In this document: one piece after another, positions 1 through 11,474 of the stretch
Numbering within the stretch: position 1 is the stretch's first letter
Layout of the letters: each line of letters opens with the position of its first letter
Assembly (NCBI GenBank): GCA_028023455.1
Contig: JAQFVV010006216.1
Location: forward strand, 4,172,877 to 4,236,876
Origin: Epiperipatus broadwayi
Lineage: Eukaryota; Onychophora; Udeonychophora; Euonychophora; Peripatidae
DNA length: 64,000 nucleotides
Direction of reading: 5' to 3'
Notes under the pieces: generated by a model
Seen by the model: the letters and a program-made list of their open reading frames with translations, nothing else
The model's database searches: none
Told to the model about the DNA's origin: nothing
Program-made: the position numbers and the translations under genes

Positions 1-2287
1 AATAAGTAATTAGCTGTTATTAATTGAATGTAAAAGTTCAGATCATTTTGATTTTATCTTGTTTCTATCTCATTGCTTTCAACTCTTTCACAATTTACTG
101 ATTCTTGAGATATTTATTAACATTGCAAATTGTCCATTAGCTTTATTTTTTTTTATTATGTCATAAGATTACTTTTTCTTTTATCATTTCTTTATTGCTA
201 ATCTTATTATTCCAACATTTCTATTCCAAATCTATATTTTCAAAACCTTATTTTTCCTCTTTACTTTTCCTTACTGCCATGTTTCTACTCTATAAAATTT
301 ATGCTCCAAAAACATTTAAGAAGCTTCTTTATCAGATCTAATTTCAATAGTTGACAGAATAATAATTTTATAATTTGATCATCAAAAATTCCACTTTAAT
401 ATCTTAACTTATACAAATACTTAAAAGCTTTAAATAATTTTATCATTTCTGTCAAATATTTATTTTTAGTGTGTTTTCTGTTACTTGTTTTAATTTTATT
501 GGATTTATTTTAACCTAAACTATCTACATACCAATTTATTAAATACTTCATTACTATTCATAACTACTGCAGTATCATCAGTCCTGTCTTTCAATGCTAA
601 TTTCATCTTTATCAAACAACTTTTATTTGATTTGTAAGTAAATATTTGTCTGTTTAATTAAAAGATAAAGCAGCTTTTAAGTAGCCAACTAAAAAGAAAA
701 ATATTTCCAACAGCCCCTTTGGACTTGGTAATTTTTACAGGGTAAAGTTTGAGAGGTTTTTATATTTGTTTTATTTTGTTAAGAATGGCTAGCTATTCAT
801 TTACTGATTAATATTGGATGGTTAACTAAATTGGTTGAGCCACCTAGAAAAAAAATCAAATTTATATTGCTCACATTTGAAGCTAAGTCATGAGGTATAT
901 CAGGTAGACGCATTGCTATTACACTGAATTTCTGTAAGAATATCATTTAAACTAGAAAATGCATGCAGGCTAATATATCTAACAAAAGAACAAAGTTCAT
1001 TCTATAAAATGTCTCTATATTAATAAAGCAAATAATAATACCTTGTTTTTCTTTCCGTACATATAATGAAAATGTCAAATGAATAATATTAATTTAACTT
1101 GGATCATATACTAAAATTTCATAATCTTTTAAATAGCAATCTTTAATGAAAAAATCAATAAATATATTTTATGTCATCAGGATTAATTCTCAGCTAATAT
1201 TTTTAATTTTTCCAAAAATAATCTATTTTAAAATCTGCAGCAGCATTTTAATTGCATGGGGGATTAAACTATTTGTTTTAAAATTCTATATTTCTCTAAA
1301 TTAAGCTTATTCTCTAGTGGAATTATAGTTATTAAAAGAAAATTTATAGACACTGCAGTACATAATCATAAATTATTTTTCGTAATTCAATATACCTACT
1401 TTTTTCCAATTTTTATCTCAATAAATTGAATTAATTGCATTTTAAATAAAAATATTTTTCTCATAATTTTTGTTTTACTAATAATTTACACTTCTCTATA
1501 ATCATGGTTTCATTTTTCTGTTTCCAATTTTTATATACAAACTGTTTTATTTGTCTATAAAATCAACTTTTTTCTTTGTAATTTCTCATTTTTCTAATAT
1601 TTATTCACTGATAAATATTTCACATATAATTAAACTTTTTATATATTCATATTCTTTTATTTTCTTCTCTTTACTATTTTTATTTATCATTTTCAGTAGC
1701 TAAAGACTTTTTTTTTTGCATTATTATTTTTTTATAAACATTACTGCATATTTTGATCTTTTTTTTTTAAATTCTTATTTTATTCAAATTTATTTTATTG
1801 AATCTTTTAATTTATAATTAATTTTTTGTTTTGCTTTTCTTTTATATTGATTTAGAAGACAATCTCTATTCTATAATTAATAAATTACCTCAGATTTATA
1901 TCTGGATATGCAAATGAACTCTTATTATTGCTTTTATAATTACTTTATTTAAGATTAATTGAAATTTGATTTTACCATAAGGAGGTTTCTACATGGTATT
2001 TTATACAATAAATTATGTATTATTACTTTCACAAAATTTTCTCTGCACTAATCTTTTTTAAATGCTTTTATATTAACTTATTCTGCCTGTGTTTCTGTCA
2101 GGATGTCCCCATTTTTGAATTTTGAACAATTAAAAAAATATGGTCTCTGATTAGAACTTGAATCTTACTTTTCCCAGGAAAGGTCTTTAACAACTGAGCT
2201 AACAGTGATATTACATTTGTAGATTGATTAACATTAATTTACTTAATTAAAATTATATAGAAAACAATCATCTCTCCTCACTAGGGT
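1..2287. other. AT-rich non-coding stretch
   Basis: No open reading frame of useful length, splice-bounded exon or repeat boundary could be supported. The sequence is T-rich on the plus strand with short homopolymer runs. It may be intron or 5' flank of the beta-lactamase-like gene whose last exon lies at 6412, but I found no upstream exon of that gene in it. Confidence 0.5.
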
Positions 2288-2961
2288 CATTAAGCAATGA
2301 TGTTAAACTGCAAAAATACTCTTGGCCCAGTAACAAGAAAGACTTTGAGAAAATAAGAGTTACTATCTTATTTTCAAACTCAAATGCACTTATATGAGCC
2401 AATCTTAAGTGCCTAGAAGTGAAAGCATAAATATATAAATCATTCACTTTAAATTCATTTATTTTTTAATATTATTAACACTTTTGAAATATTATAATTT
2501 ACTTTGTGCTAATATTAGATGTTCAATTATGTAATAATCAATAAATTTTACAAGAAATGTTTACATTATAATTATATAGAAGTGCATTTGAGTTTGGAAA
2601 TAAGACAGTCATTTTTACTTTCTCAAAGTTTAGCTTATGGCTGGGGTAAGAGTATCATTGCAGTTGTAATATTACTGTTTAATGGTGCACTGTGCTTGTA
2701 AAATTTATTGATTATTACGTAATTTAACAACTAATATTAGCACAAAGTAAATTATATTTTGGAAGTGCTAATAAAATTATTTTAAAAAATGGATTTAAAG
2801 TGAATGATTTATATATTCATACTCTCACTTTTATATACTTAAGATTGGCTCATATAACTGCATTTGAGTTTGAAAATAAACAAGAATTCTTATTTTCTCA
2901 AAGTCTCTATCTTGTGACTGGGGAAAGAGTATCCTTGCAGTTTTAACATCACTGTTTAATG
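2288..2961. repeat. Fold-back element, two 267-bp inverted arms
   Basis: The left arm (2288-2554) and right arm (2695-2961) are inverted copies of equal length, matching from the outer CATTAARCARTGATG to the inner CAATAAATTTTACAAG. The 140-bp loop is not unique: 2580-2690 is a direct partial copy of the right arm (GCATTTGAGTTTG...ACTGTTTAATGG), so the structure is an inverted array of a tandem unit. The arms contain TATATGAGCCAATCTTAAGT followed by GAAGTGAAAG, which is close to the core of the array at 46787-48024, so both belong to one family. I see no transposase frame, and no clear target duplication at this copy. Confidence 0.8.
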
Positions 2962-3306
2962 GCATTGATAAGTTTGTATATAATTACAATCTAAACACTG
3001 CAATTGTAAAATTTATTATTACGTAATTAATTAAAAGTAAATATTTCTTTCTAGAATCTGAATTATTCTTCTGAAATAATTAATATTTCATAAATATTTT
3101 GTAAAAAAAAAAAAGTGTAAAAAAAGGTTAGAAAAATATCTGTTTTTATTTATTTTCAAATTTAAAATATTTTCAACTGTCAAAATCATTGACTGCATGA
3201 AAAAAACAAGAAATAATAAAAAAAGACTCATGAAGAAAATTATTTTATTTAAATTGAAATTATGTTTTATTTATACCTAAAAAATAAAATATGTAAAGAA
3301 AGATTT

Positions 3307-3449
3307 AAAATAATGAATACTTTTATGTAAATAGGCCACTAAAAAGTAAAACATAAAGTACTAATCCATTTCATATGCTTTTATGAAAGATTATTACTTT
3401 GTTATTTTTTACTTTTTAGTGGGCTATTTACATGAAAGCATTATTTTTT
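3307..3449. repeat. Short hairpin repeat
   Basis: About 42 bases at 3307-3350 (ending GGCCACTAAAAAGTAAA) recur inverted at 3408-3449 (starting TTTACTTTTTAGTGGGC), with a spacer of about 57 bases. This could be a MITE remnant. No target duplication was identified. Confidence 0.7.
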
Positions 3450-6399
3450 AAAAAATCTTTTTTTAAATAATTTATTTTTTACCTCTTTAGTTTTTTTATA
3501 CACTTTACCCAAAATCTCCAACAATATCTTCTACTTTCTGGTTTAACATAGCATGCCAACTTCCCTTATTACATCACATGATCATCATTTCTTATGCTTG
3601 CTCATAACTGTTATTAAAACAGGAAAAACTCTGTATGGAGAGTTTTGCCTATTTTTTAACTTCCATTATTATTATATTTTTGTAAAATAATTTTTTTTTT
3701 ACATTTTCTACTTTTTCATAATCATGATTACTATGTGGCATGTATATCTGACCAATATCCAGATTTCTTGGAAATGTTTACAGTCAAATTACTAATTATA
3801 ATATTTTTATTTATATTCTTGGATAATTTTTGTCTCTGAAATACAGAATTCTTTATTTTTTTCATAGCTACATTCTCTAGCCTGTCTTATGATATGAAAC
3901 ATTTTCCTTTTATTTTAAAATATAAACTTACTATCTTTTCTAATGTGTTTATAATTTTAACATATTATGTATCTATACTTATGATTTCAATATGCTTTTA
4001 AATCCAACTTACTAATAAAAATCCAATGATATATATATATATAACTTAAATTTCAAATGTTTTTAACCTGATACTATTTACAGATCTATTATTTTTAAAA
4101 TCTGTGAAATCCAATGGATTAATTAAATTATTAAAAAAATTATATATTTTGAACTATTTTCATTAATTAGTTGAAGTATGAAATGTTTTTTTAAACCTAT
4201 ATATTTTCAATACAACACAGAATTCTTTGAACATAATTAAGACATGACTATGGGTTCACACCAATGACACTTTTGATTAGTCTCCTTTATAAATACTACT
4301 TTATTTCCAACAAAAGTTTGATTTGGCTACATCAATAATATATTTGTTGTATGCAATATGATGAAATAGTAATAACAACTTTCTGGACACACATCAACAA
4401 CATATCTCTTTCAATTAAACTCACAATAGAAATAGAACAACAAAGATTAATAATCTTAGATACTGATGTGACAAGATTATTTCATAACTAAATCATAAAA
4501 CAATTGTTGAAAGAAAACCATATATATATCCAATCATGGGAGAAACAAAAAAGTGAAAATATGCTATCACTATGCAATAAAGTAAAAGAATTTTATTCAG
4601 AAGTTATTACCAATAAACTCAGTTATTTACATTACATTTTATGTTTAGAGATTCTTTAATTAAACACAGCAAGTCAACATAACTAAAGAATACTGGGATA
4701 ATATTCAATAAATTTAAATTCTTTTTCTTTGGAAAAGAGATTTCTAAAATATTGACTTACAAATTAATTCATTACTAATTCAATGTATGTTTTAAAACCT
4801 CTTATTACTTATCATTGCCAGGTTTGTTTTTGATTTTTTTAGTATTATTTGTCTTTTCAAGTCTATTTGATTTCAGAGAGAAAAAGGGATGGGGGGAAGA
4901 GAAAGAAAAAAGGCAAAAATAAATTGTCAATTATAAGTTTTCTTTTGAAAATTGATTTCTTTTACAAAAATTAAAAAATATAGAAATGAACAACTCACAT
5001 TTTAGGATTTAGATTTCTTTCTCAAAAATACTTTAATGATATAAATAAAAAAGACAAAAATGGTTTTTTTTATATTAATTTATTAAAACTACAAAAAAAA
5101 AAAAAAAAAAGGATTTCTTGTAAAGCATGAAATGTTTTATTTTTATCTTTTTTTTATTTTTAACTATTTATATCTCTATCTTTGATATATGCCAAGTAAG
5201 ATGAATCTTGAATTTATTGATTATTTATTTATTGCAGATAGTGTTTTATAATATCAACTGTTGGTATTTTACAGAATCAGCTAAATGATAAATGGAATGT
5301 ATGTACCTGAGTCCATTGGTACACAGAAGTTAGTTACTTAAAAAAAGTTCTACATAGAACAAACAACCATAAAAAATCTTAAAGAGACAACAAAAAAAAG
5401 CATGATAAGATAAAAAATAACAATAGCAATACAGTAGATCTACACATATCAGGAATATCAGATGAACTTAAAAAAAAATCTGCAATCAATATAATATTAG
5501 AACAACTTTCCAAAATCATGACATTCTTTAAGAAATTTTAAACCTTTAAAAAGTCTTCATTTGAAATTCTGGAAAACAAGAATGGCAACTAAATTAATAT
5601 GATAGAATGCAATAAAACTATTGAAAAATAATTAATGGTCTACACTAATAAGAAAAGAATAGACAGTTGTGATTAAAGTAGCAGATCATGCATGTATAAA
5701 AGAACATAAGAATGGTAAAATATAAAAATATCATTCAGAGAGAAACAAGTTCAAAGAAGAAAATTTAAAGAAGTTGTTCACATGGCAATGGCAAATGACT
5801 CTGTAAGTCAATCTGGTGTAATAATTCATGATATCTGGAAAAAACTAATATTTAGTTCTTTAAAAAATGGAGTAAATCAGGAAAGTCTTTATTGATAAGT
5901 AAAATTTTAATTTAAAAGCTTAATTGGTTAGAATACCATTTCAATTTTAGAATTTAAATGACACCAGATATTGCCATTTGGTTAGACCAGTAAAGATGAA
6001 GAATGGTGAGAAGAAAAATATCTCTATAAACATTGTGTTCTAAACTAATATGTGTGTTATTATAGTTTAATGTATTTGTAAAATTATAAATAAAGTTTTC
6101 ATTTAAAAAACATTTAGCATTTCAACTAGATAATATAAATAGTCCAATAGATAACTGCAAATAAAATCATCACCAATCATTAGATAAATAAAACAATAAA
6201 TAAATGTAAGAGATAAGGTTATTTGTATCCTGCATATTTATGTAAATCAACTTGAACAAACGAATGTAATTTGATATGTTCATTATGTTACTTTGATACT
6301 TAACCATTACTTGACATCTCTAGCTTCTAATTATATAATTATTATTTTTTATTTCATATCTGTATATGTATGTTAAATAATTTACTAAATTTGACTTCT

Positions 6400-6411
6400 T
6401 TTTTTTTCCAG
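6400..6411 (+). promoter_or_regulatory. Splice acceptor (polypyrimidine tract and CAG)
   Basis: A run of T residues ends in CCAG immediately before 6412. The downstream codons are in frame with a conserved protein domain and end in a stop, which is what a terminal 3' splice site should look like. Confidence 0.75.
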
Positions 6412-6588
6412 AAAGAGAGAACAATATTTGGTCATCATGGATTAGGTGGTCAAATTGTAGCACTTGATCAAAAACATCAACTTGCTTTTGCTATAGTAAC
6501 AAATTATATTTCTAATGATTTTCAAGGACGAGATCCTCGTTATTTAAATCTACGAGATGCAATTTATGAATCTATTGGCATTATTTAA
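6412..6588 (+). CDS. Terminal exon of a serine beta-lactamase-like protein
   Basis: The exon gives about 58 C-terminal residues ending in TAA. The conserved end of the beta-lactamase/PBP-like fold is visible: FGHHGLGGQ near its start, in the position of the third active-site motif (K/H-T/S-G in the family), then the strand pair LAFAIVTN and the family tail DPRYLNLRDAIYES. Such animal LACTB-like or class C-like proteins are thought to be serine hydrolases or peptidases; the substrate is unknown here. The SxxK and YxN motifs lie on upstream exons that I did not find, so the gene is partial in this view. The in-frame ATG at 6370 lies in the presumed intron and is not a likely start. Codon use is AT-biased but the frame is open and undamaged. 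The family call is fairly secure; activity is inference. Confidence 0.78.
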   Translation, partial: KERTIFGHHGLGGQIVALDQKHQLAFAIVTNYISNDFQGRDPRYLNLRDAIYESIGII

Positions 6589-6679
6589 ATATATGTAATT
6601 TTTTTTTTATAATAATGTAAAAAGATGGAAAGCTATTTTTGTAATTGTTACATGCATTACTTTTAATGGTGAAAATTAT

Positions 6680-6685
6680 AATAAA
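6680..6685 (+). terminator. Candidate poly(A) signal AATAAA
   Basis: An AATAAA hexamer lies about 92 bases after the stop codon of the beta-lactamase-like exon, a plausible 3' UTR length. The hexamer is frequent by chance in sequence this AT-rich. Confidence 0.5.
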
Positions 6686-7654
6686 AATTACATCATACTT
6701 TGCATTATTGTTCATCTAAGGATAGACAACAGAGTTAAAAGATTAATTCTAAAACTGTATTAACTGACATTCATTCAATATTTTATATATATATATATAA
6801 ATAGTTCTATTACCAAAAATTACAATAAGATTCTCAATTATTGTATTATCTAAAAATTACAACAAGAATTCTCTAAGATGATTGTTTTTGTTCAAATTTA
6901 TGGTAATGTTAAATAAATTCAACAAATATATAAAGATGGTTAACTGAAACTAACTTTTTAAAATTTTACACAAAAGGAAAAAAAGTAATTGTTAATGATA
7001 TGTAACTATTAAGTGTATACTTATTAATATTCAATATGAATACCTGAAGGTTAAACAAGTCTGTTTTAAGGCTAATTGGCTTATCTCCTCAAATATTTTT
7101 ATCTCATAATTGATCAATTGTATCAGGCCATAATCATATTTTAAGATCTGATATGCTATGAAGTGACTGTTTAAATTCACACTTCTTACAAATAACCAAT
7201 ATTTATTATTATTTTAAGCGAAGACTAGATTGCACTAGTACATTTTGTATCTGCAGATAATTTTTTCTCTTCTCTCAGTATATATTTCAAGTTTATATCT
7301 ATACATTCATGATAATCTTTAAATTAATTTATATATATAACTCTTTGTGGGAAAGGTTTGATTGTTTATGAAAATTCAAATAGTTGTTACATTTCTTATT
7401 TTTACATATACAAAATATGTTCTGGCTTACGACTTTTATATCGTCTAAAGTATTATCCTAAAAATGTTTCAATTTTGACTTAACATGGATCTGCATATAC
7501 TATTACGAGGTGCTTCAGTTTTAGCTTGTATCACCAATTTTGTTTGTTGCCTGACCACATTATAACTGAAATTTTATTTATATTATATAGAGAAATCATT
7601 GTTTATATATAAAAATTAAATACTGCCTAATACTATACTAGTAATTATAAATAA
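6686..7654. other. Non-coding stretch
   Basis: No coding signal was seen. A degenerate pair of repeats (AAAAATTACAAYAAGA) occurs near 6812 and 6852, and short TA tracts are present. Confidence 0.5.
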
Positions 7655-7703
7655 AATAGAAATTCATATGACATTACATTGTAATGTTATATGAATTTCT
7701 ATT
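7655..7703. repeat. Near-perfect 24-bp palindrome
   Basis: AATAGAAATTCATATGACAT and its next four bases (7655-7678) pair with 7680-7703 with a single mismatch around one central base. It is directly followed by TA/TG microsatellite. Confidence 0.85.
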
Positions 7704-7729
7704 ATATATATATGTGTGTGTGTAATTTA

Positions 7730-8017
7730 GATAGAAGAAAATTATTCTTCCACATATATGCTATAATTAGACAGCACTCCATGCCAATAAATGTTTTTTT
7801 TTAAAAAAAAAACATAACCATTTTTAATTAAAAGCTTACTATTGAATAAACCAAAATTCATTGACAGTACTGAAAATAGAATATGATCTAATTTAAAAGT
7901 CAAATTACGAGTAATAAGCTGGATTTAAATTTTAAATTAGATCATGCTCTATTTCCACCACTATCAATAAATTTTGATTTATTCAATGCTGTCTATTCAT
8001 AACGCAGTTTTCTTCCA
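7730..8017. repeat. Interrupted inverted-repeat element
   Basis: The outer parts AGAAGAAAATT...AGACAGCA (7730-7775) and TGCTGTCTATTCA...TTTTCTTCCA (about 7987-8017) are inverted copies. The inner arms ATTGAATAAACC... (7843-7901) and ...GATTTATTCAAT (about 7930-7986) also pair. The left arm carries about 65 extra bases containing a T9/A10 hairpin. It looks like a non-autonomous fold-back element. Confidence 0.65.
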
Positions 8018-8128
8018 TCACAAGTACATACACATATATATATATATCGAAATATGTTATTTAATAATTACATACATATATATGTAAGAATAAATTATAA
8101 TACATGTATATTTTGTAGATGATAAGTA

Positions 8129-8346
8129 ATAAAATAAATTCTACAAGAGTGTGTAGATAATTATCAACTATTATGGTAATATATTTAGTATAAAACAATA
8201 TTTATTACTTTGCCAAGCCAGGCTTTCACGCTTTGACGAAGATACACCCTATCGCGCTGCTGGCTTAGTAAAATAATAAATATTGTTTTATTTATTACTG
8301 TAATAGTTGATAATTATTCACATACTCTTGTAAAATTTATTTTATT
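8129..8346. repeat. Hairpin element with GC-rich loop
   Basis: The arms 8129-8220 and 8261-8346 are inverted copies (AATAAAATAAATT...GCCAAGCCA and TGGCTTAGTA...AATTTATTTTATT), apart from a short extra segment near 8185 in the left arm. The 40-base loop (8221-8260, containing CACGCTTTGACGAAG and CTATCGCGCTGC) is far richer in G+C than anything around it. No open frame. Structure resembles a MITE or a transcribed hairpin. Confidence 0.75.
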
Positions 8347-8349
8347 ATA

Positions 8350-9804
8350 TATATTGTAATGGTTTGTTAAATTAAAAAGTTAATAATGAATAGGTTCTGT
8401 TAGAATCATATATAATAATTGGACAAAAAATAATTAAAAAAAAAAAATTACTGATAGTTTAACAAGTTTCTTGCCAATTTTCTCATCAAAAAATAAAAGA
8501 AACAAGAGCATATATATATATGCTGTTAAAATCACCACAACACTCTTGAACACATTAGTTCTGAGGAAAGTTCAGCGATGCTTCAATGAAATGTCAGACT
8601 ACTTCCTCTGTAATAAATTTTTCATTATTTTATTACTCTTTTTAAAGAATTGTAACAAGCTGGTCCATTTTAGGTTAATATCAGTAAGTAAAATCTGATT
8701 CTTAATATTCCCACACTAGACGATTTATTTCTGTTCTTAGAAAACTGCTTTTTTAAAAACTCATGTTTTATTCAACTTAACAAAATAAGCTATGCAATAT
8801 TTTATTTAACTAGAATTACTATATATTATTTCTCAAAGCCTATTTTAGTATGTATATATATATATGGGACATGGTTGTCCTTAACTATGAACTTTATTTT
8901 AATAATGAATTTAACACGACACATATTTGGAGTGCAACAATCTTTTTAAATTTGCACTATTGTGCATGTGTGTTTAAATGCATTTTAAAAGTTTAATGAA
9001 ATATTAGAAGTTTGAAGATTAAAAACTATATATATCCTAGTGCTTTTAACTATAAAATGTGATATCAGAATTTTTGCATACTATTGTATAAAATAATCAT
9101 TAAAAATATTTTAAAAATTGGAAGTTTTATTTCGAAGTTAATTGTTTGATTTCACATAGAATATACACATTCATGCACCATACACATTATTAAATGTGTA
9201 TAAGGTAAATTCCATGAAATAACATAAAATATAATCAATGAAATAAACTTTTAACTTAAATATTCTCTGATATTTAGTGCATTGCCCTTCAATGTCAAAG
9301 TTGTGATGAGATAAACATTCATTGCATTACAACTTTGACATTGGAAAACATTGAACTTTATGCATTCAAATTAGGAGTTCATATCTCTGACTATATTTTA
9401 TATTATTTGATACTGTTTAATTTTTGGATATATGATAGTTTATTGATTTACAAAAATACTGAAATAAGTCACAATTAACTCTGCCTTTGTAAATTAGATG
9501 TAAGCTGATTTGAGTCAGGCTATCTTTTCTGATTTCAATTTTGTGTTTATTAGTGTTGGAATTTGCTTTGGCATCCATATAAAAAAGTGGAAATAAATAG
9601 ACAGGATTTCATTTTCATTGATTGCATAACAACATTGACATTTAAAATTGTTGTGATAAATGTCACATTGCATAAAAGTTAGGAGTTTATCTTTCCAATC
9701 AGGTTTTATATATGTGCTAATAAAAACATATTTGAATAGTTTATTTTTTGGAAGTGATAGAGCTCTAGATTCTGCCATTGTAACAAAACATTCCAAAGAA
9801 CATA
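8350..9804. other. Non-coding stretch with degenerate repeats
   Basis: A small inverted pair, CAATGTCAAAGTTGT at about 9291 and ACAACTTTGACATTG at about 9331, lies here. The text following it (TGCATTCAAATTAGGAGTTC) recurs imperfectly at about 9668 (TGCATAAAAGTTAGGAGTTT), so a unit of about 310 bases is partly duplicated. No gene was recognised. Confidence 0.5.
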
Positions 9805-11160
9805 TTATAACGTCCAAAAGAAAGAAAGGAGTCTTAATGTATCTGTACTATGAGGGTGCCACTAGGCTACTTAGAACCTAGAAAATTTATATAGTAGGCA
9901 GATATGTAAGTTTAAAAAAAAAAAAATTATTTTATATTTTGATTCAGACCGTTAGCCCATTGTCACTAGCTCAGTGGAATAGCAGAGATTTATATTTTAT
10001 AAATTCTTATCTAAGAATTATTTTTTTTTAAAAAAAAAGAATAAAATAAGCCACTGCCAGTAATTAACACACAAACATTTATTTATGCACATATATATAA
10101 AATTTAACATTATTATTTTAGTATGTTTATTTTAGCATTTAACTACATTTTTAACTTTTATTTTGAAGTTCGCACAGATGAATTTAATAGTTTATTTTTT
10201 TAAGTGTTGAGTATGAATAAACTATATAGACTGCATTTGAAAATAAAAATATTTTATCCCTGATTTAACCTTAGTCAAAAGTTTGCAGCCAAACCAACGT
10301 CAATCCATCTGATATATCGATGTATTCAATGCAGTATGAATACGACAGCACAAATACCACAGTGTCAGGAATGCACATCTGAACAGCGTGGTTAAGAAGA
10401 CATTGTTTCTTGTCCAGTACAGGAATATCACATCTGTCTGGCAAGAAGAACAATAAAAAAAAGAAAACTCCATAGGAAGGGATTGCAGTTCTTTTGCCGA
10501 CTTACGATCCCATTCCATAAGCAAAAAGGGAGTGTGCGGCGTAATATGCGATCCTGCATGTAGCGAACCTCATACTACATCTACTAATTACACCAATATA
10601 CCCAATCCATTGACCCAATTTAACTATGAAACAAATAACCTAAGATTACCCTCCCTTAAACTAACATATATAATTTTACAAATCTATGCAGACATTCACG
10701 CCCGACTTAAGTTTAGTTTAATGAAAAACAAAAATCATAAAACTTAAAAGAACAAAAAAAATAAATGGAAATGATTTTAAATTAAAAAAAATACATCAAA
10801 TAACATTATTAATATTAATTTACGTTAGTCAGATAGGATTCTATTTGTATTATTTATTGAAAGGTTTAGAATTTGGAGTTCTTATTGTTTCCAAATTAAT
10901 ATTTATTAGAGTTCATAAAGTGCTTATGGTTTTAGAAATGTTCATTAGTTATATACTTCTTACTGTTTTAGAAAAGTTCATCCTTTACAGTTGCTTGCCA
11001 TTTGGAATCCAGCATTAAATTCCCCGATGATCCTGTGGTCCTCAGTATAGGAAAAGCAATGTTTATTTTTTTTTATATAACAATTATAGGAATTGAAAGT
11101 GCATCTTTCAATCCCTTCACCTCCGACTTTGATGAAATAAGCAATTCTTTTCAAGATTGG
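9805..11160 (-). mobile_element. Family T copy 1 (TTGTAACGA-ended repeat), degraded
   Basis: It begins TTATAACGTCC, a decayed form of the TTGTAACGATCC end of copy 2, and runs as the inverted complement of 17625-19805: the shared blocks include AACCTAGAAAATTTAT, TAGCTCAGTGGAATAGCAGA, CACTGCCAGTAATTAACA, the block at 10560-10720 with CACGCCCGACTTAAGTTTA, and GTTGCTTGCCAT near 10990. Similarity fades after about 11130, where a LINE relic starts, so the right end is lost or unrecognised. No coding region is conserved between copies. It may be a non-autonomous DNA element or a solo LTR (see copy 2). Confidence 0.7.
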
Positions 11161-11169
11161 TATATTTTT

Positions 11170-11474
11170 AAATATAAATGAATCATTATCAATCCACTGC
11201 AAGATGAAGATCTCTTCAAGTTCAATCTACTCTGATTTCTAGCATCTGTTCTCCACATTACCTCAGCACACTTCATTATTTCACTCATTCATCATACATG
11301 TGGTCTTTTCCTAGGTCTTTTACAATCTCTTGGAATGCAGTTTAAGATTTCAACTGTTCCTCTATTATCATCTCTTTTATCCAATATGTCCAGCATAACT
11401 TGTACACAGAAATACTTATACACATAAATATTTGCCTCTATATATTTGAAAGTCATTTTTATAATAACTTGCAA
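11170..11474 (-). pseudogene. C-terminal relic of an RTE-like LINE reverse transcriptase
   Basis: On the minus strand the text around IPRDCKRPRKRP matches the basic motif (PRDGKRPRGRPxxRW) found just after the reverse transcriptase domain of RTE-like endonuclease/reverse transcriptase elements. Further downstream, in shifted frames, the end of the same protein is visible, finishing in MQWIDN (family ending EAYxLQW). These proteins copy element RNA at a nicked chromosomal target. Only about 100 residues remain, with several stops and frameshifts, and no catalytic YxDD motif is present, so this is a 5'-truncated dead copy, the usual fate of LINE insertions. The exact 3' boundary against family T copy 1 is unclear. 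Confidence 0.62.

Larger units (their letters stand above)
2962..6411. other. Non-coding stretch, likely intron or 5' flank
   Basis: It contains one hairpin (annotated separately), a poly(A) run near 5092-5110 and a short TA repeat near 4028. No exon could be recognised. If the last exon at 6412 is real, at least the part just before it is intron, ending in a pyrimidine tract and CAG. Confidence 0.5.

Noticed and set aside
5690-5893. Short frame reading HMAMANDSVSQSGVI in a purine-rich stretch
   Set aside because: Open for only about 50 codons, with no splice sites or family that I could recognise.
10271-10524. Minus-strand frames with CxxC-like spacing
   Set aside because: Comparison with family T copies 2 and 3 shows that the similarity is at DNA level with stops and shifts, so no protein is conserved.
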